DNA from: JAILLW01 sp045629045
GTDB taxonomy: Bacteria; Bacillota; Clostridia; Lachnospirales; Lachnospiraceae
DNA: 64,000 nucleotides
Assembly (NCBI GenBank): GCA_045629045.1
Contig: JAZQQM010000036.1
Coordinates: 119,599-183,598, forward strand
Direction of reading: 5' to 3'
The notes beneath the pieces were generated by a model. The model made no database searches. It was not told where the DNA came from and worked only from the letters and a program-made list of their open reading frames with translations. Position 1 is the stretch's first letter. Every line of letters starts with the position of its first letter. Below are positions 25,889 through 34,376 of the stretch, piece after piece. Both the position numbers and the translations under genes were made by a program.

Positions 25889-26914
25889 TCAGGCGTCCAA
25901 ATCCACGAAATTATCATCATCAAGATAAGGGCGAACATCTTCATTATAAAGATTGTCGTCCACATCATACTCAAACTCGTCTTTTATAAACTGTTTCCAA
26001 TCAAATACAGCCTCTACAGACTTAATGGCAACCTCAATCATATCTTTGTCAGGTTCCTTGGTTGTAGCACGCTGAAGCCACATTCCCGGAGCAGATATTA
26101 TGCGAACGAAAATATTGTCGGATTTACCCGCAAGTCTGATTATTTCATATGAAATACCTGCTATAACAGGAACCAGTGCCAGCCTTATAAGCACTCTGTA
26201 TGCAGGATTCTCAACTCTTATAAAGAAGAACAAAACCACACTGATTAAGATAACCAAAAACATAAAACTGGTTCCGCATCTTCTGTGAATTCTTGATGCT
26301 TTCATGGCATTTTCCACATTAAGGGGACGTCCTCTTTCGATACAGTTAATACACTTATGTTCTGCGCCGTGATACATATAAAGACGCTTAATATCTTTCA
26401 TCAAAGATATACCTATAATATACGCCAGAAAAATTATAATTCTGACCGCACCTTCAATAATTGCAAGAAGGGAATCATTACGTACATATTCCACAAGTTT
26501 GGCAGATATAAAATAGGGAAGAAGCATAAAAAGGCCGATTGCAATCGCTACCGACAATATTGTCGTAAAGCCTGTAAGAATGCTCTCTCCCTTGCCATGT
26601 GATATCTTATCAAGAGCCTTATCAAATTTGGTAGGCGGAGTATCTGCATCATCATAAAACTTGGCCGAATAGTTAATTGTTTTCATACCGAGCACAAGTG
26701 AATCTATGAAATTAAACACGCCTCTTACGAAGGGAATCTTGGTAACTTTGGCATTATGAAAAACGGAACGATATGCTTCGATATCGACTTCTATTTCTCC
26801 GTTGCTTTTACGAATAGCTACCGCATAATCATCCTTATTCTTCATCATTACGCCTTCGAGGACCGCCTGTCCGCCGATTCCCGAATAATGTACATTCTTT
26901 TTCTTTTTTGACAT
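25889..26914 (-). CDS. DUF1385 membrane protein
   Basis: The protein begins with the family signature SGIGGQAVLEGVMM (near residue 10) and has about four to five membrane helices, with HGAEHKCINCIE in a central loop whose His and Cys could bind metal. DUF1385 is usually encoded next to prmC and prfA, as here, but its function is unknown. The ATG at 26914, preceded by GGAG at a good distance, is preferred over the ATG at 26926. Confidence 0.9.
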   Translation of the reverse strand: MSKKKKNVHYSGIGGQAVLEGVMMKNKDDYAVAIRKSNGEIEVDIEAYRSVFHNAKVTKIPFVRGVFNFIDSLVLGMKTINYSAKFYDDADTPPTKFDKALDKISHGKGESILTGFTTILSVAIAIGLFMLLPYFISAKLVEYVRNDSLLAIIEGAVRIIIFLAYIIGISLMKDIKRLYMYHGAEHKCINCIERGRPLNVENAMKASRIHRRCGTSFMFLVILISVVLFFFIRVENPAYRVLIRLALVPVIAGISYEIIRLAGKSDNIFVRIISAPGMWLQRATTKEPDKDMIEVAIKSVEAVFDWKQFIKDEFEYDVDDNLYNEDVRPYLDDDNFVDLDA

Positions 26915-26937
26915 AACTGTCTCCATTACCTAAATGT

Positions 26938-26968
26938 AAAAAAAGCTGAGACATGCAGCCTCAGCTTT
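26938..26968 (-). terminator. Intrinsic terminator after rpmE
   Basis: AAAGCTGAG and CTCAGCTTT form a 9-bp stem with a 9-base loop, followed by TTTTACATTT. It begins 7 bases past the rpmE stop and ends close to the start of DUF1385, so the prmC-prfA group needs readthrough or a promoter I cannot see. Confidence 0.85.
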
Positions 26969-26974
26969 AAATAA

Positions 26975-27181
26975 CTATTTGCTTTCAACGCCGTACTTCT
27001 TATTGAATCTTTCAATACGTCCATCAGCTCTGGCAGCTTTCTGCTGACCTGTATAGAATGAATGACACTTAGAACAAACTTCAACGTGGATTTCTTTCTT
27101 GGTTGAACCTGTTGTAAATGTGTTACCGCAGTTGCAAGTTACTGTAGCCTGATAATACTCAGGATGTATTCCTTCTCTCAT
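26975..27181 (-). CDS. rpmE: 50S ribosomal protein L31
   Basis: The 68-residue protein starts MREGIHPEYYQ and has the four zinc-binding cysteines of the C+ type L31: CNCG near residue 17 and CSKCH near residue 36. The ATG at 27181 is preceded by AAAGGAAG. A longer frame from TTG at 27202 would include this ribosome site in the coding sequence and is rejected. The gene has its own promoter and a structured 5' leader (27182-27309). Confidence 0.97.
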   Translation of the reverse strand: MREGIHPEYYQATVTCNCGNTFTTGSTKKEIHVEVCSKCHSFYTGQQKAARADGRIERFNKKYGVESK

Positions 27182-27309
27182 AATTCTTCCTTTCCGAAGC
27201 AATCCTACACGACTTCCCAGTTAGCCATAGCTGAAGGATTAAGGGAATCGCATCTTTCGGATGCTTTGATGTAATATTAATAAAGTATCCGCTGTCACCA
27301 CGCGACAGC
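27182..27309 (-). promoter_or_regulatory. Structured 5' leader of rpmE, possible L31 autoregulatory element
   Basis: From the predicted start near 27309 the RNA begins with a perfect hairpin (GCTGTC with GACAGC). Next is a stem GGATACTTT with AAAGCATCC. A larger domain at 27194-27260 is closed by CCGAA with TTCGG and AATCCT with AGGATT, ending immediately before the ribosome site. Autoregulatory L31 leaders are known in several bacterial groups; assignment to one of them is an inference. Confidence 0.5.
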
Positions 27310-27315
27310 CTAGTT

Positions 27316-27344
27316 ATTGTAGCATAGCCGTATTAAGTATGCAA
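27316..27344 (-). promoter_or_regulatory. Sigma-A-type promoter of rpmE
   Basis: The -35 box TTGCAT (27339-27344), a 17-bp spacer and the -10 box TACAAT (27316-27321) lie just past the rho stop codon, about 135 bases before rpmE. Confidence 0.75.
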
Positions 27345-27351
27345 GCAGTTT

Positions 27352-28896
27352 TTACAGCCACTTGGTTTTCTTAACGACATTAACAAAATCCATATTATTC
27401 TTGGTACGTGAGAACATGTCAAGAATATGGTCTACCGCCTCATCAGGTTTAAGTCCGTTCATGGCTTTTCTTATAATATTGATTGCCTCAAGTTCATCTT
27501 CGTCAAGCAAAAGATCTTCTCTTCTTGTGCCGGACTTGGGAATATCTATAGCAGGGAATACTCTCTTTTCCGATAATTTACGATCAAGTACAAGTTCCAT
27601 ATTACCTGTTCCCTTAAATTCCTCGTAAACCACGTCATCCATCTTGGAACCTGTTTCCACCAAAGCTGTTGCAAGAATGGTAAGGGAACCGCCCTCGCGC
27701 ATATTACGTGCCGCACCGAAGAATCGCTTCGGCATGTGTAACGCTGCAGGATCAAGACCACCCGAAAGTGTTCTTCCGGAAGGGGCTACCGTCAGGTTAT
27801 AAGCTCTCGTTAATCTTGTAATGGAATCAATAAGGATCATAACATCCTGATGATGTTCAACCAATCTTCTTCCTCTTTCAATAACCATCTCGGATACTCT
27901 CTTATGGTGCTCGGGAAGTTCGTCAAAAGTTGAATAAATAACTTCAACATTTGGTCCCTGAATTGCTTCCTTAATATCCGTAACTTCCTCGGGGCGCTCA
28001 TCAATAAGAAGAATTATAAGATGAGTGTTCGGATTATTCATTTTAACCGACTTGGCAACTTCCTTAAGAAGTGTTGTTTTACCTGCCTTAGGCTGAGAAA
28101 CAATCATTCCTCTTTGACCTTTACCTACAGGCGAAATTAAATCCATGATTCTCATGGCTACCGAACATCCCGGTCTTTCAAGCTTAATTCTCTCATCCGG
28201 GAAAATTGGTGTCATATCTTCAAAGTTGGCGCGTCTTGAAGACTCTTCGGGTGTATATCCGTTAATACTCTTAATATACAAAAGTGCCGCAAACTTCTCA
28301 GTCTGTGTCTTAACACGGGTATTACCGATTAGAAAATCACCTGTCTTTAATCCGAATTTACGAATCTGTGAAGGAGCTACGTAAACATCATTCTCACCGG
28401 GAAGGAAATTCTCACATCTTATAAATCCGTATCCATCCGGCATAACTTCAAGGATACCTCTTGCACTTATACCTGAATCAAGTTCCTGAGGGAAATTATT
28501 GGCATCATATACTTCCGATGCATTCTTAGGCTTGTTTTCTTCAGAAGAATTAGATGCATTCTTCTTTGTTTCAGGAGCCTTTGAATCATTGGCTTTTTGC
28601 GAAGATGCCTTTTGTGCAGATGCTTTGGCATCATTTGTCTTAGATGAAGATGCCTTGGATTCATGCTCCTTTGATGAAGATGCCTTTGCTGCAGGCGCCT
28701 TCTTGGGTATCGGTGCACTTGCAAGGGATTTTACTTCAATTTCCTTGCCCTTTTGCAAATCCTTTTCATCCTCATCAAGCATAACCTTAATGATTTCGTC
28801 TTTTTTCATAGTAGAAGTCCCTTTAAGTCCGCGTGCCTTGGCAATAGCCTTAAGGTCTACGAGCTGCAAAGACTCATACTTTTCTTTCATACTCAT
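27352..28896 (-). CDS. rho: Transcription termination factor Rho
   Basis: The protein has an N-terminal Rho domain, then a Lys/Ala/Ser-rich low-complexity insert (about residues 50-130, repeats such as KASSSKEHESKASSSK), then the RNA-binding cold-shock-like domain (GYGFIRCENF). The ATPase core has Walker A QPKAGKTTL, the Walker B region VMILIDSITRL and the Q/R loops. It forms the hexameric helicase that ends transcription. The insert is typical of Rho in many Firmicutes and Actinobacteria. The ATG at 28896 is preferred because GGAGG lies 8 bases upstream; a frame from 28923 would include that ribosome site. Confidence 0.95.
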   Translation of the reverse strand: MSMKEKYESLQLVDLKAIAKARGLKGTSTMKKDEIIKVMLDEDEKDLQKGKEIEVKSLASAPIPKKAPAAKASSSKEHESKASSSKTNDAKASAQKASSQKANDSKAPETKKNASNSSEENKPKNASEVYDANNFPQELDSGISARGILEVMPDGYGFIRCENFLPGENDVYVAPSQIRKFGLKTGDFLIGNTRVKTQTEKFAALLYIKSINGYTPEESSRRANFEDMTPIFPDERIKLERPGCSVAMRIMDLISPVGKGQRGMIVSQPKAGKTTLLKEVAKSVKMNNPNTHLIILLIDERPEEVTDIKEAIQGPNVEVIYSTFDELPEHHKRVSEMVIERGRRLVEHHQDVMILIDSITRLTRAYNLTVAPSGRTLSGGLDPAALHMPKRFFGAARNMREGGSLTILATALVETGSKMDDVVYEEFKGTGNMELVLDRKLSEKRVFPAIDIPKSGTRREDLLLDEDELEAINIIRKAMNGLKPDEAVDHILDMFSRTKNNMDFVNVVKKTKWL

Positions 28897-29020
28897 AAAA
28901 ATAAACCTCCGATTGTTCGTCAAACTAAATAAATATAATTACATCAATAGTCCGTAAGTATTCTAAATTATTACCTGTTGGGAAAAATAAACGATTTCGT
29001 TGGAAATATTAATGAAATCA

Positions 29021-29056
29021 GATGTGTAAACAACCCTGTATGGGACTGTTTACATC
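29021..29056. promoter_or_regulatory. Strong hairpin in the gap between rho and purC
   Basis: GATGTGTAAACA and TGTTTACATC enclose an inner CCC-TGTAT-GGG, giving a long stem. On the plus strand it is followed by ATTTTTA, so it could end antisense transcription. On the minus strand no T-run follows. It could also be an operator (the arms carry TGTAAACA/TGTTTACA) ahead of rho. The rest of the gap 28897-29080 is AT-rich and shows nothing else clear. Confidence 0.45.
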
Positions 29057-29080
29057 ATTTTTACGAGGTGATTATACAAC

Positions 29081-29112
29081 AAAAGTCCGGGATTGAAAAC
29101 CCCGGACTTTAA
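29081..29112 (-). terminator. Intrinsic terminator after purC
   Basis: AAAGTCCGGG and CCCGGACTTT pair around a short loop and are followed by TGTTGT, 22 bases beyond the purC stop codon. This is a strong GC-rich stem. Confidence 0.8.
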
Positions 29113-29133
29113 AAAAATTATTTTTTATTTATC

Positions 29134-29820
29134 TTATGCGAAGAACAACTTAGAAAGTGTCATAGGATCGATGTATTCACCGTTCTTGTATACACGCATG
29201 TTACCTGAAGCGATTTCGTCGATAAGCATTACGTTTCCGTCCTTATCGTAACCGAACTCGAACTTAATGTCGTAAAGGTCAAGACCCTTAGCCTTAAGAT
29301 CGTCGGCAACGATCTTTGTAATCTTCTGTGTCATATCCTTGATATCATCATACTGCTCGCCGGACATAACTTTAAGATCAACCAAAGCATCCTTTGTAAC
29401 AAGAGGATCGCCTAAAGCATCGTTCTTAAATGTTGTTTCAACATATGCGGGAAGATCTGCACCTTCCTCGATATAATCACAGTATCTTCTGAAGAAGCTT
29501 CCGACAGCCTTATATCTGCAGATAACTTCAAGTCCTTTACCGAAAACCTTTGCAGGAAGTACTTCCATTGTTGTTTCCTTCAAATCAGCGCTGACATAGT
29601 GAGTTCTGATTCCTGCTGCATTAATCTTCTCGAAGAAGTAAATAGACATACGAAGGTTAACATCACCAACGCCTTCGATTGTTAATCCTACCGAATTTTC
29701 ACCGGGATCAAACACTCCGTCCTTACCTGTGCAATCATCCTTGAACTTAAGAAGATAATTACCGTTATCGAGTGCAAATACGTTCTTTGTCTTTCCTGTG
29801 TAAACAAGATTCATTCCCAT
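29134..29820 (-). CDS. purC: Phosphoribosylaminoimidazole-succinocarboxamide synthase
   Basis: The 228-residue protein has the SAICAR synthetase features: YTGKTKNVFAL at the start, EVICRYKAVGSFFRRY (the conserved R-x-x-A-x-GS segment), VDLKVMSGEQYDDIK in the middle and DIKFEFGYDKDGNVMLIDEI near the end. It joins CAIR and aspartate in de novo purine synthesis. It is a single-gene unit with its own promoter, a ZTP-type riboswitch leader and a terminator. TAGGAG lies 8 bases before the ATG. Confidence 0.96.
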   Translation of the reverse strand: MGMNLVYTGKTKNVFALDNGNYLLKFKDDCTGKDGVFDPGENSVGLTIEGVGDVNLRMSIYFFEKINAAGIRTHYVSADLKETTMEVLPAKVFGKGLEVICRYKAVGSFFRRYCDYIEEGADLPAYVETTFKNDALGDPLVTKDALVDLKVMSGEQYDDIKDMTQKITKIVADDLKAKGLDLYDIKFEFGYDKDGNVMLIDEIASGNMRVYKNGEYIDPMTLSKLFFA

Positions 29821-29856
29821 TTTCTTTTCTCCTATCCTGTGGTTTGGTTTTAATAA

Positions 29857-29889
29857 AAAAGGGCATACCGGATTAAATCAAGTATGCCC
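29857..29889 (-). terminator. Riboswitch-controlled terminator in the purC leader
   Basis: GGGCATAC and GTATGCCC form an 8-bp stem followed by TTTTTTATT. The 5' arm overlaps the conserved CTGGGC end of the ZTP aptamer, so ligand binding would compete with terminator formation and switch purC on. Confidence 0.8.
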
Positions 29890-29957
29890 AGACGGTCGAC
29901 TTAATATTCTCAATGCTCCTTTGTGGTGCTCCACTTTAATCCGTCAGTCGCAATGAG
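29882..29957 (-). promoter_or_regulatory. ZTP (pfl-type) riboswitch aptamer upstream of purC
   Basis: Read on the minus strand the leader has the ordered ZTP consensus elements: GCGACTGACGG, a GTGG-AGCA-CCAC hairpin, GGAGC, and the 3' conserved CCGTCTGGGCA. ZTP (5-aminoimidazole-4-carboxamide riboside triphosphate) signals folate shortage and usually turns on purine and one-carbon genes. A terminator overlaps the 3' end, consistent with transcriptional control. Confidence 0.85.
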
Positions 29958-29973
29958 TTTTTTTACAAAAATA

Positions 29974-30003
29974 TAAGTACCATAGCACAAGGTTTCATGT
30001 CAA
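29974..30003 (-). promoter_or_regulatory. Probable promoter of purC
   Basis: A perfect -35 box TTGACA (29998-30003) is followed by an 18-bp spacer and TACTTA (29974-29979). The start point would fall just before the riboswitch aptamer. Confidence 0.6.
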
Positions 30004-30042
30004 GATTTTTTTGTGCCAAACCGTATATTTTTTGTATATTAT

Positions 30043-31584
30043 TTATTCACTTTCCAATGACTGCCATACAGGTACTTCATGCTTCTCGTTGTAGCATGCG
30101 AATGTTTCCTCAACGAACTTTTCGTCAGGCTTCTTTGTAAGAAGCGATACAACGGGAACAATAATAAGTCCTGCAATCATTGTAAACGCGCCCGCATTAA
30201 TAGGTGACTGAAGTATGACAGGAAGAGTGCTCTTAAAGAACATATTGTAAGTCATAAATCCGGCACCGAAAATAAAGCTTGCCATACAACCCCATTTGCT
30301 TGTTCTCTTCCAGTACAAACCGTATAAGAAAGGAGCAAGGAAAGCACCTGCCATTGCGCCCCATGATACACCCATGAGCTGAGCGATGAAGGTTACTGAA
30401 GACTTATACTGAATAACCGCAAGTACTACCGAAATAGCTATGAATATTACGATAAGTATTCTGATTGAACGAACCTGTTTCTTATCATCCATATCTTTAA
30501 CAATATTTCCCTTAATAACATCAATCGTAAGTGTCGAGCTGCTTGTCATTACAAGAGACGAAAGTGTAGACATGGAAGCTGACAAAACAAGAATAACAAC
30601 AAGTCCTATAAGTGCCGGTGACAATTCACTAAGCATTGTGGGAATAATTGCATCAAATCCGTCAGCTGCTATATCAATCTTATCAGAGAAAAGTCTTCCG
30701 AATCCGCCGAGGAAATAGCATCCGCCTGCTACCACTACAGCAAAAAGTGTAGAGATAATAGTTCCCTTGGTGATTGATTTTTCCGATTTAATTGCGTAGA
30801 ACTTCTGAACCATCTGAGGAAGTCCCCATGTTCCAAGCGAAGTAAGAATAACGACTCCCAGAAGATTAACAGGATCCGGTCCGAAGAATGAAGCAAATAT
30901 ACCGGGTGTATTGCTTGCCGTCGCATCTTCTATTCTGGCAAGTCCGTCAAGAGCTGCCATAAATCCGCCCTTTGTTTTAAGCACTGCGGCAATAACAGCC
31001 ACAATGCCGAAGAGCATTATTATACCCTGAATAAAATCATTGATTGCCGTAGCCATATAGCCGCCTGCAATAACATATATACCCGTAAGAATAGCCATTA
31101 CAATAATACAAACCGTATAATCAATGTTAAATGCCATTCCGAACAGTCTTGATAATCCGTTATATAAAGAAGCCGTATAGGGAATCATAAAAATGAATAC
31201 TATAATTGAAGCGGCAACTTTTAATTTATTAGACTGGAATCTTGCCCCGAAGAATTCAGGCATCGTGGCAGAATCAAGATGCTGTGACATTACTCTTGTT
31301 CTTCTTCCTAAGATTCTCCATGCAAGCATCGAACCTAAAAGAGCATTTCCTATTCCTATCCATGTGGAAGCAATACCGTACTTCCAACCGAACTGGCCTG
31401 CATAACCTACGAAAATAACCGCACTGAAATAGCTGGTTCCGTATGCAAAGGCTGTAAGCCACGGGCCTACGCTTCTTCCGCCCAAAACGAAACCGTTAAC
31501 ATCTGTTGCACTTTTCTTGCAGTAGAATCCAACGCCGAGCATAACGGCAAAGAACGCTACAAGCATTACTACTTTAATAATCAT
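30043..31584 (-). CDS. Sodium/solute symporter (SSS family)
   Basis: The protein is a polytopic membrane protein with about 12-13 helices. It has the SSS N-terminus GFVLGGRSVGPWLTAFAYGTSYFSAVIFVGYAG and the conserved core GGYMATAINDFIQGIIML. The substrate cannot be read from sequence; family members carry sugars, proline, pantothenate or carboxylates with Na+. It follows the acyl-CoA ligase gene, and both carry the same operator-like sequence, which suggests a carboxylate taken up and then activated to a CoA ester. The ATG at 31584 with AAGGAG upstream is preferred over an earlier in-frame ATG at 31665. Confidence 0.92.
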   Translation of the reverse strand: MIIKVVMLVAFFAVMLGVGFYCKKSATDVNGFVLGGRSVGPWLTAFAYGTSYFSAVIFVGYAGQFGWKYGIASTWIGIGNALLGSMLAWRILGRRTRVMSQHLDSATMPEFFGARFQSNKLKVAASIIVFIFMIPYTASLYNGLSRLFGMAFNIDYTVCIIVMAILTGIYVIAGGYMATAINDFIQGIIMLFGIVAVIAAVLKTKGGFMAALDGLARIEDATASNTPGIFASFFGPDPVNLLGVVILTSLGTWGLPQMVQKFYAIKSEKSITKGTIISTLFAVVVAGGCYFLGGFGRLFSDKIDIAADGFDAIIPTMLSELSPALIGLVVILVLSASMSTLSSLVMTSSSTLTIDVIKGNIVKDMDDKKQVRSIRILIVIFIAISVVLAVIQYKSSVTFIAQLMGVSWGAMAGAFLAPFLYGLYWKRTSKWGCMASFIFGAGFMTYNMFFKSTLPVILQSPINAGAFTMIAGLIIVPVVSLLTKKPDEKFVEETFACYNEKHEVPVWQSLESE

Positions 31585-31602
31585 TTTTCTGTCTCCTTCA
31601 TT

Positions 31603-31618
31603 GCGCCAACGCTTTAAA
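31603..31618 (-). promoter_or_regulatory. Operator-like sequence upstream of the symporter
   Basis: TTTAAAGCGTTGGCGC here matches TTAAAGCGTTGGTGC at 33399-33413 upstream of the acyl-CoA ligase at all but one position. The core AAAGCGTT resembles LacI-family half-sites. No regulator gene lies nearby. Confidence 0.5.
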
Positions 31619-31645
31619 CCTCTAAAGCATAGTGGCCTATTTACA

Positions 31646-31667
31646 GGGTGCAGCCATTTCTGCACCC
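31646..31667 (-). terminator. Hairpin between the acyl-CoA ligase and symporter genes
   Basis: GGGTGCAG and CTGCACCC form an 8-bp stem with a 6-base loop, but the downstream sequence TGTAAATAGG has no T-run. It may be a weak attenuator or a stabilising element. Confidence 0.4.
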
Positions 31668-31707
31668 TATTAATTACTTAACTGTTCGGTAATTTCCCAA
31701 GCTTTAA

Positions 31708-33348
31708 TTAAGCTTTGTTCTGAGCTTCGACAAGACGTGCACCGCCGTATCTTTCGCGAAGCTTCGGCTTTTCAATCTTACCTGTGGGATTTCTCGGAAT
31801 ATCCGCAAAGATAATCTTATGAGGTCTCTTGTATCTTGGAAGATTAAGAGCAAACTCATTTACCTCATCTTCTGTAAGGTTCATTCCTTCCTTCAACTCA
31901 ATTACCGCAAGAGTTGTCTCACCAAGTCTTGAATCGGGAATACCTATTACCGCAATGTCATGAATTGCATCAAGACCTGCTCTTAAGAAGTTCTCAATCT
32001 GAACAGGGTAAATATTTTCACCGCCGGAAATAATAACGTCTTTCTTTCGGTCTACCAGGAAGATAAATCCGTCTTCATCTTCCATGGCCATATCTCCCGT
32101 ATAAAGCCAGCCTCTGTCATCCATAACTTCAGCTGTAGCCTTAGGATCATTATAATAACAAGTCATAACACCGGGACCCTTAACGGCAAGTTCTCCGACT
32201 TCACCCTGGGCAACCTTATGACGGTTTTCATCAACAATCTTGGTTTTCCATCCAAAGCCCGCTTTTCCGATAGCTCCCACCTTATCAATGTTTTCAACAC
32301 CAAGATGTACACAGCCGGGTCCGATAGATTCACTAAGACCGTAGTTGGTATCATACTGATGATTAGGGAAGTATTCCTTCCAATGTTTAATAAGTGAAGG
32401 TGGAACAGGCTGTGCACCGATATGCATCAGTCTCCACTGGGATAATTCATAATTCTTAAGGTTAACCGCACCCGAATCAATAGCTTCAAGAACATCCTGT
32501 GCCCAGGGAACCAGCAACCATACTATAGTACAATGTTCCTCCGATACGGCACGAAGAATAGTCTCCGGCTTTGTTCCCTTAAGTAAAACTGCCTTTGAAC
32601 ATGAAAGCAGCGAACCGAACCAGTGCATCTTGGCTCCGGTATGATAAAGAGGCGGAATACAAAGGAATGTATCCTTTCTTGTCTGACCGTGATGTTCCAT
32701 TTCAACATTTGCCGAATGGAAAAGGCTCTCGTGATTGTGAAGAATAGCCTTAGGGAAACCTGTTGTTCCGGAACTGAAATATATAGCGGCATCGTCCTTG
32801 GCATCAAGCACAACCTTGGGAGGCTGTGATGAATGGTTAGCGGTAAGTTCCGTATAGCTTTCCGCATATGAAGGGCAATTTTCGCCAACGTAGAATAACA
32901 TTCTGTTAGGAGCAATTGACTCAACGATTGTCTGAACCCTGTCTACGAAAGAAGGTCCGAAAATAAGTACATCGGCCTCTGCCAAATTAAGACAATATTC
33001 AATTTCGTCAGCTGCATATCTGAAGTTAAGGGGTACTGCAAGAGCACCTGCCTTTAAAACACCGAAATAAATCGGCAGCCATTCTATACAGTTCATAAGA
33101 AGGATAGCAACTTTATCGCCTTTCTTAATTCCTCTCGAAATCAAAAGATTGGCAAATCTGTTGGCCTTTTCGTCAAATACCGACCAGGTAATTTCTCTTC
33201 TGTATGAATGCATGGGATTGGCTTCAACAAGATCAGCCTCCATCCATGATGTACGTCTGACTTCTTTTTCTTCCGGATTAATCTCAACAAGAGCAACTTC
33301 ATCCGGACAGTTTCTGGCATTAATACCAAGAATATCAACTATAGTCAT
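31708..33348 (-). CDS. AMP-forming acyl-CoA synthetase (ANL superfamily)
   Basis: The 546-residue protein contains the ANL motifs: the P-loop YFSSGTTGFPKAILHNH, the NYGLSES segment, YTGDMAMEDEDGF, the hinge region VDRKKDVIISGGENIYP, and the C-terminal catalytic Lys in PRNPTGKIEKPKLRE. It would activate a carboxylate to an adenylate and then to a CoA thioester. Which acid is used cannot be told; medium-chain, aromatic or bile acids are all possible in this family. It has a near-consensus promoter and a repeated AAAGCGTT operator-like site. The next gene is the Na+ symporter, a likely uptake partner. Confidence 0.92.
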   Translation of the reverse strand: MTIVDILGINARNCPDEVALVEINPEEKEVRRTSWMEADLVEANPMHSYRREITWSVFDEKANRFANLLISRGIKKGDKVAILLMNCIEWLPIYFGVLKAGALAVPLNFRYAADEIEYCLNLAEADVLIFGPSFVDRVQTIVESIAPNRMLFYVGENCPSYAESYTELTANHSSQPPKVVLDAKDDAAIYFSSGTTGFPKAILHNHESLFHSANVEMEHHGQTRKDTFLCIPPLYHTGAKMHWFGSLLSCSKAVLLKGTKPETILRAVSEEHCTIVWLLVPWAQDVLEAIDSGAVNLKNYELSQWRLMHIGAQPVPPSLIKHWKEYFPNHQYDTNYGLSESIGPGCVHLGVENIDKVGAIGKAGFGWKTKIVDENRHKVAQGEVGELAVKGPGVMTCYYNDPKATAEVMDDRGWLYTGDMAMEDEDGFIFLVDRKKDVIISGGENIYPVQIENFLRAGLDAIHDIAVIGIPDSRLGETTLAVIELKEGMNLTEDEVNEFALNLPRYKRPHKIIFADIPRNPTGKIEKPKLRERYGGARLVEAQNKA

Positions 33349-33392
33349 TTGGAATATTCTCCTTATATAAACAATTTGTTACACTTTTTCAC

Positions 33393-33458
33393 TTAAACGC
33401 ACCAACGCTTTAACGCTTTTACCTAGTGAAGTATATAGCGTATAATAATTCCTGTCAA
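33393..33458 (-). promoter_or_regulatory. Promoter and tandem operator-like site of the acyl-CoA ligase
   Basis: TTGACA (33453-33458), a 17-bp spacer and TATACT (33430-33435) form a near-consensus promoter. Just downstream, 33399-33418 contains the tandem AAAGCGTTAAAGCGTTGG. A 10-bp inverted repeat ATAGCGTATA/TATACGCTAT flanks the -35 box. The placement fits control by a repressor. Confidence 0.65.
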
Positions 33459-33472
33459 GCCCTTTTTATACG

Positions 33473-34333
33473 CTATCTTATTACAACGGAACCTTTGCAA
33501 TCCATGACAGCATCCTCCATAATAACTTCGCCGACGGAATCTACAGTAATAATTCCTTCACGAGGGTTCTTTATGGAATCAACATTTCCGATAATCGATG
33601 CTTCTACTTCGGAATACTCAAACGCAAGGTCACAGTTCTCCATGGTGCAGTCCACAAGCACGAGGTTTTTGCAATAGCAAAGTGGCTGAGTTCCTATTAT
33701 CTTGCAGTTAACAAGAGTAAGTCCTTCCGAAAACCATCCAAGGTACTCGCCTTTAATCACACTGTCTTTAACCACAACATTCTTACTGTGCCAGAATGCA
33801 TCCTTAGTATCAAGCGTAGAATTTTCGATATAAAGATTTTTGATATATTGAAAAGAATACTTACCCTTCATATCAATTTTCTGAAGAGTAATGTTTTTAC
33901 TGTCAAAAAATAAATATTCCGAAGTGATATCTGAATTTGTAACAACAATATTCTTACATTTCCATCCAAACTCTGCCGAATCAACAGAACTTCTGTCAAT
34001 TAAGATATCCTTACATTCACGAAGAGTCTTTATTCCCTTCATCATGCACTCTTTGATTTTGCCGTTCGAAGAATACCAGATAGGGGCCCGGCAATTCCCC
34101 GACATATCAGAGTTCTTAAGGGTAAATTTCTTAACATGCCAAAGGGGATATCGCAGATTAAAGGAGCAGGAATTTACTTTAATATTCTTAGCTTCCTTAA
34201 GAGCCGACTCACCGTCTGCTTCTCCCGCAAACACGCACTTTTTGACAATAGTGTCATGTATTCCGTACAGGGCACGTTCTTCATCAAACTGCTTTCCTTT
34301 AATTTTAGTCATTTGTATATCTTTTTTACTCAT
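33473..34333 (-). CDS. DUF3737 right-handed beta-helix protein
   Basis: The 286-residue protein is built of about nine short strand repeats of the form xxLxxSxIxxxxxFxxxKNIxxxxS (for example SEYLFFDSKNITLQKIDMKG and DAFWHSKNVVVKDSVIKG), which predicts a beta-solenoid. The order matches the DUF3737 family, whose function is unknown. There is no signal peptide, so it is likely cytoplasmic. It starts 43 bases after the CmpB-like gene. Confidence 0.85.
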   Translation of the reverse strand: MSKKDIQMTKIKGKQFDEERALYGIHDTIVKKCVFAGEADGESALKEAKNIKVNSCSFNLRYPLWHVKKFTLKNSDMSGNCRAPIWYSSNGKIKECMMKGIKTLRECKDILIDRSSVDSAEFGWKCKNIVVTNSDITSEYLFFDSKNITLQKIDMKGKYSFQYIKNLYIENSTLDTKDAFWHSKNVVVKDSVIKGEYLGWFSEGLTLVNCKIIGTQPLCYCKNLVLVDCTMENCDLAFEYSEVEASIIGNVDSIKNPREGIITVDSVGEVIMEDAVMDCKGSVVIR

Positions 34334-34376
34334 AGTAATATCCTCACCTATATATTCCTATGACATTTCCCGTAAT

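Noticed and set aside
28897..28923. Longer N-terminus of Rho from 28923
   Set aside because: It would place the GGAGG ribosome site inside the coding sequence.
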